Shown in pieces: positions 17,855 through 27,576 of a stretch of DNA of 64,000 nt (positions are counted from its first letter, which is position 1; each line of letters starts with the position of its first letter). The notes beneath the pieces were generated by a model. It ran no database searches. It saw nothing but the letters and a program-made list of their open reading frames with translations, and was not told the origin of the DNA. The position numbers and the translations under genes were made by a program. The DNA lies in the NCBI GenBank assembly GCA_963773195.1, contig CAVZAE010000005.1:558001-622000 (forward strand). Direction: 5' to 3'. This DNA comes from CAIWHR01 sp963773195. GTDB taxonomy: Bacteria; Pseudomonadota; Gammaproteobacteria; Burkholderiales; Casimicrobiaceae.

Positions 17855-19813
17855 TCAGGCGGCCCGCTTCGCGGCCGGGGCCGGGAAGGTCTTCGCGTCC
17901 TCGATCGCCAGGTCCGCGGCGACCATCCCGCTCTTGCCGTCCTCGAACTTGACCAGCGTCTCGACATGCTGCCTTGCGCGGCCGCCGTAGAGCGCGTCGA
18001 TGAGCACCGCGTACTTCTCGGCGACGAAGCTGCGGCGCACCTTGCGCGTGCGCGTGAGCTCGTCGTCGTCGGGATCGAGCTCCTTGTGTAGGATCAGGAA
18101 GCGGTGGACCTGCGACGCTGCGAGCTCGCCCTCCTGCGCGAGCTCGCCGTTGACCTGCTCGACGCACTCGCGGATCAGCTCGTAGACCTCGCGCTTTTGC
18201 GCCAGGTCCGTGTAGCCCGAGTAGGGCAGGTTGCGCCGCTCGGCCCAGTTGCCGACCGACCCCATGTCGATGTTCACGAACGCGCAGACGCGGTCCTTGC
18301 CGTGGCCGAACGCCACCGCTTCCTTGATGTGCGGGAAGAACTTGAGCTTGTTCTCGATATAGTTGGGCGCGAACATCGCGCCGCCCGCGAGCCGGCCGAC
18401 ATCCTTCGCGCGGTCGATGATCTTGAGCTGGCCATCGTCGCCGACGACGCCGGCATCGCCGGTATGGAACCAGCCCTCGGCGTCGATGGATTCCGCTGTC
18501 GCATCCGGCCGCTTGTAGTACTCGGTGAGCAGCATCGGGCCACGCACCAGCACCTCGCCGCTGCCGGCGATCTTGAGCTCGACGCCCGGCGCAGGCTTGC
18601 CGACGGCGTCGAACCGGATCTCGCCATCGGGCTGCAGGCAGACGTAGGCGCACGTCTCGGTAGACCCGTAGAGCTGCTTCAGGTTGATGCCGATCGAGCG
18701 GTAGAAGCGGAACAGATCCGGCCCGATCGCCGCCCCCGCCGTGTAGGCGATGCGGATCCGGCTCATCCCCAGCACGTTGCGCAGGGGCGCGTAAATCACG
18801 ACGTTGCCAAGGGCGTACCGGATCCGCTCGAGGAGAGACACGGGCTTGCCGTCGAGTATCTCGGCGCCACACTGCCGCGCGACGGCCATGAAATGCCGGA
18901 AGGCCCAGCGCTTCGGCGCGCTCGCGTCCTCCATCCTGATCATCACCTGGGTCAGCAGGTTCTCGAAGATGCGGGGCGGCGCGAAATAGTACGTGGGGCC
19001 GATCTCGCGCAGGTCCGTCATCACGGTGTCGCCCGATTCCGGGCAATTGATCGTGAATCCCGCGACCATCCACTGCGCGAACGAAAAGAGGTGGTCGCCG
19101 ACCCACGCCATCGGCAAGTACGACAGGACGCTGTCGGCGGCGGTGAGATGGTCGAACTCGCAACCGCCGCGGGCCGAGCTGATGAATGCCGAATGCGACT
19201 GGCGGACACCTTTCGGCTTGCCAGTCGTGCCGGACGTGTAGAGCATGACCGAGACGTCGTCCGGCGCGCCCTTCGCCACTTCGCCCTCATAGAATCCGGG
19301 ATGGGCGCGGTCGAAATCGCGGCCGATCGCCTGCAGTGCTTCGAAGCTCGTGACGCCTTGGTAGTTGCGCAGGCCCCGCGGATCGTCGAAGTAGATGTGC
19401 GCCAGTGTCGGCACCTGCGGCTTCGCCTCGACGACCTTGTCCACCTGCTCCTGGTCCTCGACGATCGCGTAGACGATCTCGGCGTCGTTCAGCACGAACA
19501 CGAACTCGGTCGCAGGCGCGTCCTGATACATCGGGACCGGGACGCCGCCCAGCGCCTGCGCGGCAAGCATCGACCAGTAGAGGCGCGGGCGATTGTCGCC
19601 GATGATGGCGAGGTGCATTCCGCGCCGGAAGCCCTGCGCCGCGAGCCCGCACGCAAGCGCGCGCACTTCATCGGCGACCTGCCGCCACGCCCAGGTCTGC
19701 CAGATCCCCAGGTCCTTTTCACGCGTGGCCGGATGCTGCGGCCGCAGCGTCGCATGGTGCAACAGGAGTCGCGGGAACGTATCCGTCCCGGACGGGACAG
19801 GCGGATTAGCCAA
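17855..19813 (-). CDS. AMP-dependent acyl-CoA synthetase (long-chain FadD15-like)
   Basis: 652 residues, full-length ANL ligase: P-loop MLYTSGTTGKPKGVRQSH, substrate region GSTETCAYVCLQPDGEIRFD, hinge GWFHTGDAGVVGDDGQLKII followed by DRAKDV, and lid residues GAMFAPNYIENKL. The overall length and RLLLHHATLRPQHPATREKD start fit the long-chain/FadD15-like class, but liv-linked members are known to act on diverse acids. It makes an acyl-CoA from acid, ATP and CoA in the cytosol. The start is a TTG preceded by a strong GGAGGA with 7-base spacing; no ATG fits. It is the first gene of the liv-type operon, which also ends with a CoA ligase. Confidence 0.88.
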   Translation of the reverse strand: MANPPVPSGTDTFPRLLLHHATLRPQHPATREKDLGIWQTWAWRQVADEVRALACGLAAQGFRRGMHLAIIGDNRPRLYWSMLAAQALGGVPVPMYQDAPATEFVFVLNDAEIVYAIVEDQEQVDKVVEAKPQVPTLAHIYFDDPRGLRNYQGVTSFEALQAIGRDFDRAHPGFYEGEVAKGAPDDVSVMLYTSGTTGKPKGVRQSHSAFISSARGGCEFDHLTAADSVLSYLPMAWVGDHLFSFAQWMVAGFTINCPESGDTVMTDLREIGPTYYFAPPRIFENLLTQVMIRMEDASAPKRWAFRHFMAVARQCGAEILDGKPVSLLERIRYALGNVVIYAPLRNVLGMSRIRIAYTAGAAIGPDLFRFYRSIGINLKQLYGSTETCAYVCLQPDGEIRFDAVGKPAPGVELKIAGSGEVLVRGPMLLTEYYKRPDATAESIDAEGWFHTGDAGVVGDDGQLKIIDRAKDVGRLAGGAMFAPNYIENKLKFFPHIKEAVAFGHGKDRVCAFVNIDMGSVGNWAERRNLPYSGYTDLAQKREVYELIRECVEQVNGELAQEGELAASQVHRFLILHKELDPDDDELTRTRKVRRSFVAEKYAVLIDALYGGRARQHVETLVKFEDGKSGMVAADLAIEDAKTFPAPAAKRAA

Positions 19814-19820
19814 GGTGATC

Positions 19821-19826
19821 TCCTCC
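19821..19826 (-). promoter_or_regulatory. Ribosome-binding site fixing a TTG start
   Basis: GGAGGA, a near-consensus Shine-Dalgarno sequence, lies 7 bases before a TTG codon. It is the evidence for starting the acyl-CoA synthetase at that TTG rather than at a later ATG. Confidence 0.75.
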
Positions 19827-19947
19827 AGGTGCAGGCCGGCCGATGTGGTACCGGTGCTCGCGTGTGCCCCGCGATCGAGTCCGCGGATTCTATCGGATCG
19901 GCCGGGGACCCGGTACGTCCGCCGACCCGTGCGCGCATAATCGTGGG

Positions 19948-22266
19948 ATGAGCACGCTCGCGCCTCCGGATTCCGAGCGGGCGACGTCGCTCGTCCCGCC
20001 GCCCCCGCCGACACCCGACCGCGCGCTCTCAGAGAGCCCGCCCGTCGCGACCCGGGTACGGTCCATGAACCTGCGTGGCGATCTGGTCGGCGGGCTCGCC
20101 GCTGCAGGGTGGAATCTCGCGCTCGGACTGTCCCTCGGCATCCTCGCCTTCTCGGCGCTTGGGCCTGACCATTACGAGATCGGCTTGTACGCAGGATTCG
20201 CGGCTGCCATCTGGGGGCACTTGATCGCCGGCCTCTTTGGCGGCGCGGCGCATCCAGGCAGCGGCCCCCATGCCGCATCGACGCTGATCCTCGCGAGCCT
20301 CGTTGCGACACTCGCGGCCGATCCGGCGTTCGCGCCCTCCGCGACGCATGGCGTCGGCCCGATCGTTGCCATTGCCGGGGCGACCGTAGTGATTGCGGGC
20401 ATCGCCCAGATCGTGCTCGGTGCGATCGGCGCCGCCAATTCGGCGCGCTTCGTTCCTTTTCCATTCGTCGCGGGCTTCATGTGCGGCGCCTCGGCGCTGA
20501 TCGTCGTCGCTCAGCTCACGCCCATTTCCGGGGTGACGCGCGGCGACCTCGTGGCCGGCGCGGACGCGACGTGGGCCGCGCTACAGCTCGTGACGCTCGG
20601 CGTCGGCATCGCCACGGCCGCGACGATCTGGGCCGTCGGCTGGCGCTCGAAGCGCGTCCCGGCCCCGATCGTCGGCCTCCTCGCCGGAAGCGTCCTGTAT
20701 TACGCCATCGCGTTCCTCGTTCCCCACGCGCGCCTGGGACCCGTCGTCGGCGCGATCGCGACGGGGCTGCCCGCCCCCACGGCGCTCGCGCCGTTGGCCG
20801 ATGTGCCGTGGGAGGCGATCTCGCGGCATCTGCCCCTCATCCTGACCACGGCGGGCCTCATCGCGTTCATCGGTACGCTCGACGGGCTGTTCGCGGCCGT
20901 CGCGATCGACAACGCGACCGACGGCCGGCACAAGACCAAGCGCGAGGTCGTCGCCCATGGCATCGCCAACGTTGTGACGGGCATGTGCGGCGGCGTTCCC
21001 GTCGTGCTGTCGCGCAGGGCCGCGCTCGCGAGTTATAGCGCCGGCGGCCGCACGCGCATGACTACGGTGTTCACGGCGCTCGCGCTGGCTTTCGTGCTCA
21101 CGTTCGGCGGGTCGCTGCTCGCGCGCGTGCCGATGGCGGTCGTCGCCGGACTCTTGATCACGCTCGGGATCGCGTTGATCGACAACTGGACGACGGGTCT
21201 CGTCGGCCGCCTGCGACGCAAGGGCGCGCTGCGCGAGCCGGCGCTGCTCTGGAGCATCGCGACGGTGGTCGTGGTCGCCATCGCCGAAGTGTTCTTCGGC
21301 TTCATGCCGGCGATCGGCGTCGGCTTCCAGCTGTCGGGCCTGCTGCTCTACCTCGGGATGAAGCGCTCGCTCGTGCGCAGCGTCGTCGACGGCAACGTAC
21401 GGCCGTCGCGCCGCGTCTGGGGCGGCGAGGACGCCCTTCGCGTGCGCGCGGCGCGCCAGCGCATCCGTGTCGTCGAGCTCGAGGGCGCGCTCTTCTTCGG
21501 CAGCGCCGAGCGGATGAGCGATCGCGTCGAGCCGCTCGCAGGTGTCGCCGACGTCGTGGTGCTCGACTTCCGACTCGTCACCGTGATCGACGCGACGGGT
21601 GCGCTCTTGATCGAGAGCATTGTGCGGCGCCTGGCGGCGCGGGGGACGCGCGTGCTGCTGGCCGGCGTGACGCCGCAAGGGCGCCACGGGGCGACGCTGA
21701 TCGCCCATGACACGTTCCGGGAGCCCGAGCTCCGGTTGTGGTTCCGCGATGCCGATCAGGCCGTCGAATGGGCGGAGCGCACGATCCTCGAGGCCCGCGG
21801 GATCGTCGAGAGCGAGGCTGTGCCGCTCGCCTCGTTCCAGCTGCTCGAAGGCCTGACCCGCGAGCAACTTGCGCGCATCGAGCATCACTTCGTGCGCCGC
21901 GAATGCGCCGAGGGTGAGGTGCTGTTCCAGGAGAACGATCCGGGTGACCGCCTGTGCCTGCTCGCGAGCGGCGCCGTCGAGATCTCGATCATCGTGCCGG
22001 GTGGCGCCCGCGCGCGCATCGTGACCAACGCCGAAGGGTCGCTGTTTGGCGAGGCAGCGTTGTTTGATGGGCGACCGCGCTCGGCAACGGCGCAGGCGGT
22101 CGGCCCCACGGTCGTCTATGAGATCACGCGCGCCGCGCTCACCGAGATCGAGGCACGCGAGCCGGAGATCGCGATCCGGATGATGACGAACCTCGCGAAG
22201 CTCCAGTCGATCCGGATGCGCGAGACCAACGAGATCCTGCGCCAGCTCGAGGATTCGCGCGGCTGA
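19948..22266 (+). CDS. SulP-family anion transporter with STAS and cyclic-nucleotide-binding domains
   Basis: 772 residues with three parts. Residues about 40-460 are a SulP/SLC26 membrane domain (GGLAAAGWNLALGLSLGILA, FVPFPFVAGFMCGASALIVV, FIGTLDGLFAAVAIDNATDG). Residues about 500-600 are a STAS domain (RIRVVELEGALFFGSAERMS and VVVLDFRLVTVIDATGALLI, the anti-sigma antagonist-type fold). Residues about 640-755 are a cNMP-binding beta roll (EGEVLFQENDPGDRLCLLAS and GSLFGEAALFDGRPRSATAQ, a plausible phosphate-binding cassette). The membrane domain should carry sulphate, bicarbonate or a dicarboxylate; the added domain suggests control by a cyclic nucleotide. The start follows GTGGG; the upstream gene is divergent. 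Confidence 0.88.
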   Translation: MSTLAPPDSERATSLVPPPPPTPDRALSESPPVATRVRSMNLRGDLVGGLAAAGWNLALGLSLGILAFSALGPDHYEIGLYAGFAAAIWGHLIAGLFGGAAHPGSGPHAASTLILASLVATLAADPAFAPSATHGVGPIVAIAGATVVIAGIAQIVLGAIGAANSARFVPFPFVAGFMCGASALIVVAQLTPISGVTRGDLVAGADATWAALQLVTLGVGIATAATIWAVGWRSKRVPAPIVGLLAGSVLYYAIAFLVPHARLGPVVGAIATGLPAPTALAPLADVPWEAISRHLPLILTTAGLIAFIGTLDGLFAAVAIDNATDGRHKTKREVVAHGIANVVTGMCGGVPVVLSRRAALASYSAGGRTRMTTVFTALALAFVLTFGGSLLARVPMAVVAGLLITLGIALIDNWTTGLVGRLRRKGALREPALLWSIATVVVVAIAEVFFGFMPAIGVGFQLSGLLLYLGMKRSLVRSVVDGNVRPSRRVWGGEDALRVRAARQRIRVVELEGALFFGSAERMSDRVEPLAGVADVVVLDFRLVTVIDATGALLIESIVRRLAARGTRVLLAGVTPQGRHGATLIAHDTFREPELRLWFRDADQAVEWAERTILEARGIVESEAVPLASFQLLEGLTREQLARIEHHFVRRECAEGEVLFQENDPGDRLCLLASGAVEISIIVPGGARARIVTNAEGSLFGEAALFDGRPRSATAQAVGPTVVYEITRAALTEIEAREPEIAIRMMTNLAKLQSIRMRETNEILRQLEDSRG

Positions 22267-22318
22267 CCTCGGATCCGCGAGCGCCGGTATCGATCCCGGA
22301 AAGGGAGCGGCGATCTGC

Positions 22319-23002
22319 CTAGTGGCGTGCGGCGCGCGCGCTGTGCCCGGTGCGGGTGCGCGGACGATCGGCCGTTCGACGCGGCGGCTTCGCGACGAGT
22401 CCCGCCAGCAGCGCGTCGACGAGCGCGGGCGCAGCGCTCGCGAGGTCGTAGCTACCGGGATTGCGCACCCACTCGTGCATGATGCCGATCATGAATGCCT
22501 TCATGAGCTGCGCCGCGAGCCGCGGATCGCAGTCGGCCGGCAGCTGCCCGCGCGCGATGGCCTCCTCGATCAGCGCGATGACCCGCCGCCCGCAATCGTG
22601 ATCCGCCGCGCGCTGGCGCTGCGCGACGGGCGCCATACCCGACATGAATTCGCACTTGTGGTAGAGCACATCGAAGACCGCCTGCACGCGGCTGTCGCGC
22701 GCGAGGCGCGAGAGGCCGTGCACGGCCATCGCTCGCAGATGCCCGAGTGGGTCGTCGCGACGGTCGCTGCCTGTGGCGTCGAGCATGGCCTCCATCGGCA
22801 TCGCGGCGCGCTCGCACATGGCCTCGAGCAGCTCGGCCTTGTCGCGGAAGTGCCAGTAGATGGCGCCGCGCGTGACGCCGGCCGCAGCGGCGACCTCGGA
22901 CAGCGTCGCGCGCGCGACACCCTTCGCGCGAAACACCTGCTCCGCCGCGTCGATCAAGGTCTCGCGCGTTGCCGCTGCTTCCTGCCTCGTCCTGCGTACC
23001 AT
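22319..23002 (-). CDS. TetR-family repressor, AcrR/TtgR-like
   Basis: 227 residues. The N-terminal helix-turn-helix is textbook AcrR: MVRRTRQEAAATRETLIDAA, then ATLSEVAAAAGVTRGAIYWH with FRDKAELLEAM. The ligand-binding part includes VQAVFDVLYHKCEF, also typical of AcrR/TtgR/MexR-associated repressors. It is divergent from the RND efflux operon and an AcrR-like operator lies between them, so it very probably represses the pump and perhaps itself, released by toxic hydrophobic compounds. The start chosen has the domain-initial MVRRTRQEA; the frame is open further upstream but would run through the operator. Confidence 0.92.
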   Translation of the reverse strand: MVRRTRQEAAATRETLIDAAEQVFRAKGVARATLSEVAAAAGVTRGAIYWHFRDKAELLEAMCERAAMPMEAMLDATGSDRRDDPLGHLRAMAVHGLSRLARDSRVQAVFDVLYHKCEFMSGMAPVAQRQRAADHDCGRRVIALIEEAIARGQLPADCDPRLAAQLMKAFMIGIMHEWVRNPGSYDLASAAPALVDALLAGLVAKPPRRTADRPRTRTGHSARAARH

Positions 23003-23052
23003 CGATCCCCGCCCGTCGAACCTGCGCCGTACATCCCCACCCGAAGCAGGGT

Positions 23053-23076
23053 TGCAAACATTCACGAATGTATGTA
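23053..23076. promoter_or_regulatory. AcrR-type operator in the tetR-RND divergent promoter
   Basis: A 24-bp imperfect inverted repeat centred on ACATTCACGAATGT, with a TATGTA right flank. By my recollection of the E. coli acrAB operator read on the opposite strand, 21 of 24 positions agree. It is in the 130-bp gap between the divergent tetR and adaptor genes, within an AT-rich patch, exactly where the repressor should bind. Confidence 0.8.
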
Positions 23077-23132
23077 ATTTTACCGTCGCCGTCAAGCCAC
23101 ACACTACGAAGCGGCACCTCCCGGAGTTCATC

Positions 23133-24362
23133 ATGTCCGTCCCCATCTCTACCGTCACGCGCATTCTGCCCGTGGTCCCGCTGCTTGGACTCGCTCTTCT
23201 CGCAGGATGCGGCAAGCAGCAGCAAGGAGGCTTTCAGATGCCTCCGGCGCAAGTCACGACGATCACCATCAAGCCGGCCACGATCCCGATCAGCTACGAA
23301 TATGTCGGGCAGACGACCGGTTCGAAGGAGGTCGAGGTCCGCGCGCGCGTGACCGGCATCCTCGAGCAGAAACTTTTCCAGGAGGGCGCCCCGGTCAAGC
23401 AGGGCCAGCGCCTGTTCGTCATCGACCCGAAGCCGCTGCAGGCGCAGGCCGCGCAGGCGCAGGCCGAGCTCGTCCGCACGCAGGCGCAAAAGGCGCAGGC
23501 CGACCGCGAAGCGGCGCGCTTGAAGCCGCTCGCCGAGCGCAAGGCGATCGGCCAGAAGGAAGCCGACGACGCGCAATCGAACGCGGAGCTCGCGGCCGCC
23601 GCCGTCCGCTCGGCCGAGGCCAAGCTGCGCGAGGTCGACCTGAACCTGGGCTATACGAACGTCGTCGCGCCGATCACCGGGCTGTCGAGCCGTGCGCCCA
23701 AGTCCGAAGGAAGCCTGGTGACGGCGAACGACACGCTGCTCACGACGATCTGGCAGGTGCATCCGATCTGGGTGCCGTTCTCGATCCCCGAGAACGAGCA
23801 GCTCGGGCTGCAGAAGGAAGTCGCCGCAGGCCGGCTGACGCTGCCGAAAGACAACGCGTTCGACGTCACAATCCGCCTGACCGACGGCACGGTGTTCCCG
23901 CGCCAGGGCAGGATCAACTTCGCCGACACGCGCGTGAACCCTTCGACCGGCTCGGTCGAATACCGCGCCGAGATTCCCAACGCCGATGTTGCGCTGAAGC
24001 CCGGGCAGTTCGTCAAGGTCAGACTCGCCGGCGCGGTGCGCAACAACGCGATCGCGGTGCCGCAGATCGCCGTGCTCGACGGCCCGCAGGGCAAGTTCGT
24101 GTACGTCGTCGACAAGGACAAGGACGGCAAGGACATCGCCGCCGTGCGTCCGGTCACGCTCGGCGAATGGGTCGAGTCGAATGGCGACAAGGCCCCCAAC
24201 CTGTGGATCGTCCAATCCGGCCTCAAGGCCGGCGACCAGCTGATCGTCGACGGCGTCGCCAAGCTGCGGCCCGGCGCGCCGATCGCGCTCGGACCGCCGC
24301 CGGGCGCGCCGGGCGCCCCCGCGCCGGCGCCCGACAAAGCGGCGGCCAAGCCCAAGGCGTAA
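23133..24362 (+). CDS. RND efflux periplasmic adaptor (AcrA/MexA type)
   Basis: 409 residues. The signal peptide ends in a lipobox, LLAGC with Cys26, so the protein is an inner-membrane-anchored lipoprotein. Landmarks in order: MPPAQVTTITIKPATIPISY, the lipoyl half-motif RARVTGILEQKLFQEGAPVK, the alpha-helical hairpin (QAELVRTQAQKAQADREAAR), the second lipoyl half LNLGYTNVVAPITGLSSRA and the membrane-proximal domain. It bridges the RND pump and the outer-membrane channel. GGAG stands ten bases ahead of the ATG. The C-terminus is Pro/Ala/Gly-rich. It is first gene of the pump operon, followed by the pump after 16 bases. Confidence 0.93.
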   Translation: MSVPISTVTRILPVVPLLGLALLAGCGKQQQGGFQMPPAQVTTITIKPATIPISYEYVGQTTGSKEVEVRARVTGILEQKLFQEGAPVKQGQRLFVIDPKPLQAQAAQAQAELVRTQAQKAQADREAARLKPLAERKAIGQKEADDAQSNAELAAAAVRSAEAKLREVDLNLGYTNVVAPITGLSSRAPKSEGSLVTANDTLLTTIWQVHPIWVPFSIPENEQLGLQKEVAAGRLTLPKDNAFDVTIRLTDGTVFPRQGRINFADTRVNPSTGSVEYRAEIPNADVALKPGQFVKVRLAGAVRNNAIAVPQIAVLDGPQGKFVYVVDKDKDGKDIAAVRPVTLGEWVESNGDKAPNLWIVQSGLKAGDQLIVDGVAKLRPGAPIALGPPPGAPGAPAPAPDKAAAKPKA

Positions 24363-24378
24363 CGCGAGAAGGGACGCC

Positions 24379-27300
24379 ATGATCTCGCGCTTTTTCATCG
24401 ACCGGCCGATCTTCGCGGCCGTGATCGCGCTGTTCTTCGTGCTCGCGGGACTGGCCGCGATGCGCACGCTGCCGATCGCGCAGTACCCGGAGATCGCACC
24501 GCCGGTCGTCACCGTAACGGCGGTGTACCCGGGCGCGTCGGCCGAGGTGATCGAGAAGACCGTCGCGGCGCCGCTCGAGAATGCGATCAACGGCATTCCG
24601 AACATGATCTACATGTCGAGCACCTCGACGTCGAACGGCACCGTGCAGATCCAGGTCACGTTCGATATCGGCACGCGGATCGAGGACGCGTCGGTCAACG
24701 TCAACAATCGCGTGAAGCAGGTTGATCCGCGTTTGCCCGAGGAGGTGCGGCGCCAGGGCGTGGTCGTCGAAGGCGGCAGCTCGTCGTTCCTGCAGGTCCT
24801 CGCGTTCTATTCGCCCGACGGCCGCTACGACGATCTGTTCACGTCCAACTACGTCACGCTCAACGTCCTCGACCGACTCAAGCGGCTGCCGGGCACCACG
24901 AACGTCCAGATCTTCGGCGCCAAGGATTACGCGATGCGGATCTGGGTCAAGCCCGATCGGCTGGCGCAGCTCAAGCTCACGCCGACCGACCTGATCCGGG
25001 CGGTCAACGAGCAGAACGCGCAGTTCGCCGCGGGCAAGATCGGCCAGTCGCCGATGACCAAGGGACAGGACCTGGTCTACACCGTCACGACGCAGGGTCG
25101 CCTCGCCGACCCGAAGGAGTTCGCGCAGATCATCGTGCGCGCCAACCCCGACGGGTCGACCGTGCGCCTGGGCGACGTCGCCCGGGTCGAGCTGGGCTCG
25201 CGCGACTACGACTTCATCGGCAAGTACAACGGCAACCCTGCGACGCTGATGGGGATCTTCCTGCAACCGGGCGCGAACGCGCTCCAGGTCGCGAAGAGCG
25301 TGCGCGCGGAGATGGCTGATATGTCCGAGCACTTCCCCGAAGGACTGACGTACGCCATCCCCTACGACACGACTCGCTTCGTCGAGGTGTCGATCCGCGA
25401 GGTCCTGTACACGCTCGGCGAGGCCATGATCCTCGTCATCCTCGTCGTGTTCCTGTTCCTGCAGAACTGGCGCGCGACGCTGATCCCGCTCGCCGCCGTG
25501 CCGGTATCGCTGCTCGGCGCCTTCGCGGGGCTGTTCGTCCTGGGGTACTCGATCAACACGCTGACGCTGTTCGGCATGGTGCTCGCGATCGGCATCGTCG
25601 TCGACGATGCGATCGTCGTGCTCGAAAACGTCGAGCGGATCATGCGCGAGGACAACGCGCAGCCGCGGGAGGCGGCGATCAAGGCGATGCACGAGGTCAC
25701 CGGACCCATCGTCGCAATCGTGCTCACGCTGACGGCCGTGTTCGTGCCGATCGCGTTCCTCGGCGGGCTGACGGGCGAGCTGTACCGGCAATTCGCGGTG
25801 ACGATCTCGATCGCCGTCGTGATTTCGGGGCTGGTCGCCTTGACGTTGACGCCGGCGCTCTGCGCGACGATCCTGCAACACCGCGAGCCGCCGACGAAGG
25901 GATTTTTCGCCGCGTTCAACCGCTGGTTCGGCCGCGTCACGCACGGTTACACGCACGGCGTTGCATGGATGCTCCGCCGCGGCGTCCTGGGCGCCGTGCT
26001 GTTCGCGGGCATGGTCGCGATCGCCGCCGGGCTGTGGCGTTACGTTCCAGGCAGCCTCGTGCCGGATGAGGATCAGGGCTGGTTCTTCACCACGGTGATC
26101 CTCCCCGACGGTGCGACCTTGCAGCGCACCGACGAGGTCGTGGGCCAGGTCGAGAAGGCGATCCGCTCGAACTCCGCCAATGCGCACGTGATCTCGTTCA
26201 CGGGCTTCGACTTCCTCGGCGGCGGCTTTCGCAACAACGCGGCGTCGATCTTCGTTACGCAGATCCCGTGGGACGAACGCAAGGTAACGACGCCGCAGCT
26301 CGTCGGCGAGGTGTTCGCCAAGACCGGCGGCATCAAGGAAGCGCTGGTGCTCGCCTTCGTGCCGCCGCCGATCTTCGGCCTGGGCACCGCGGGCGGCTTC
26401 GAGCTGTATCTGCAGAACCGCGGCGAAGGCGGGCCGAAGCGGATGAACGAGGTCGCGCAGGAGTTCCTGCAGAAGCTCGGCCCGCAGCAGGGCTTCGCGT
26501 ACGCCCAGACGCTGTGGCGCGCCAACGTGCCGCAGCTCTACGTCGACGTCGACCGCGAGAAGGCAAAGAAGGCGGGCGTGCCGATCGACGACATCTTCGC
26601 CGCGCTGTCGGCGACGCTCGGATCGTACTACGTCAACGACTTCAACAAGTACGGCCGCGCGTGGCAGGTGCTGATGTCCGCGGAGCCCGGCTATCGCACG
26701 CGGCCCGACGACATCGGCGCGGTCTACGTGCGCTCCGAGAAGGGCGATATGGTGCAGCTTGCCTCGCTCGTCAACGTCAAGTACTCGTCGGGCCCCGACG
26801 CGCTCGATCGCTTCAACAACCTGCCTGCGGTGAAGATCTTCGGCAGCGGCCTGCCCAGCGTCAGCACCGGCCAGGCCATCGCCAACGTCGAGCGGATCGC
26901 GAACGAAACGCTGCCGTCCGACTTCAGCTTCGACTGGAGCGGAACGTCGTACCAGGAGAAACGCTCGAGCGGCGCGTCGACGTTCGCGCTCGGTCTCGCC
27001 GTCGTGATGGTGTTCCTGATCCTCGCGGCTCAGTACGAGAAATGGTCGCTGCCGCTGTCGGTGTTGATGGCGATGCCGTTCGGCGTCTTCGGCGCGCTGG
27101 CAGCCATCTGGCTGCGCGGCCTCACCAACGACGTCTACTTCCAGATCGGCCTCGTGACGCTGCTCGGCCTGGCGGCGAAGAACGCGATCCTGATCGTCGA
27201 GTTCGCGGTGTACAAGCACGAGGAGGGAATGTCGGCATCCGCAGCAGCGCTCGAGGCGGCGCGACTGCGCTTCCGCCCGATCCTGATGACCTCGCTCGCG

Positions 27301-27576
27301 TTCATCTTCGGCGTATTGCCGCTGGCGATCTCGGTCGGCGCCGGCGCTGGCGCGCGGCATTCGACCGGTACCGGCGTCATGGGCGGGATGATCGCGGCGA
27401 CGTTCCTCGCGATCTTCTTCGTCCCGCAGTTCTACAAGTGGATCATGGAGCGGAAGCTCACCGAGCGCCGGAGCAGCGACGAGCTGTTCGCGGAGGTGGA
27501 GCACGCGCGCGTGGCGGCCAAGCATCCGCCGCCGCATACGCCGGGCCATCCGCCGCACCCGGCTGGAGACACTGGC
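24379..27576 (+). CDS. RND multidrug efflux pump inner-membrane subunit (AcrB/MexB type, HAE1)
   Basis: About 1066 residues up to the start of the next gene, normal for HAE1 pumps. MISRFFIDRPIFAAVIALFF is the family start; proton-relay residues are present as Asp409-Asp410 (GIVVDDAIVVLENVERIM) and Lys934 (LGLAAKNAILIVEFA). The porter loops are complete and the protein uses proton flow to expel hydrophobic drugs and solvents. Oddly, there is no stop before the outer-membrane factor: the frame runs on through HPPHPAGDTG directly into that protein's start. In the next frame a TAA sits in ATGCGTAA across the next start, so one lost or gained base in the last codons may have removed a normal overlapping stop. 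Otherwise this would be a true fusion. Confidence 0.92.
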
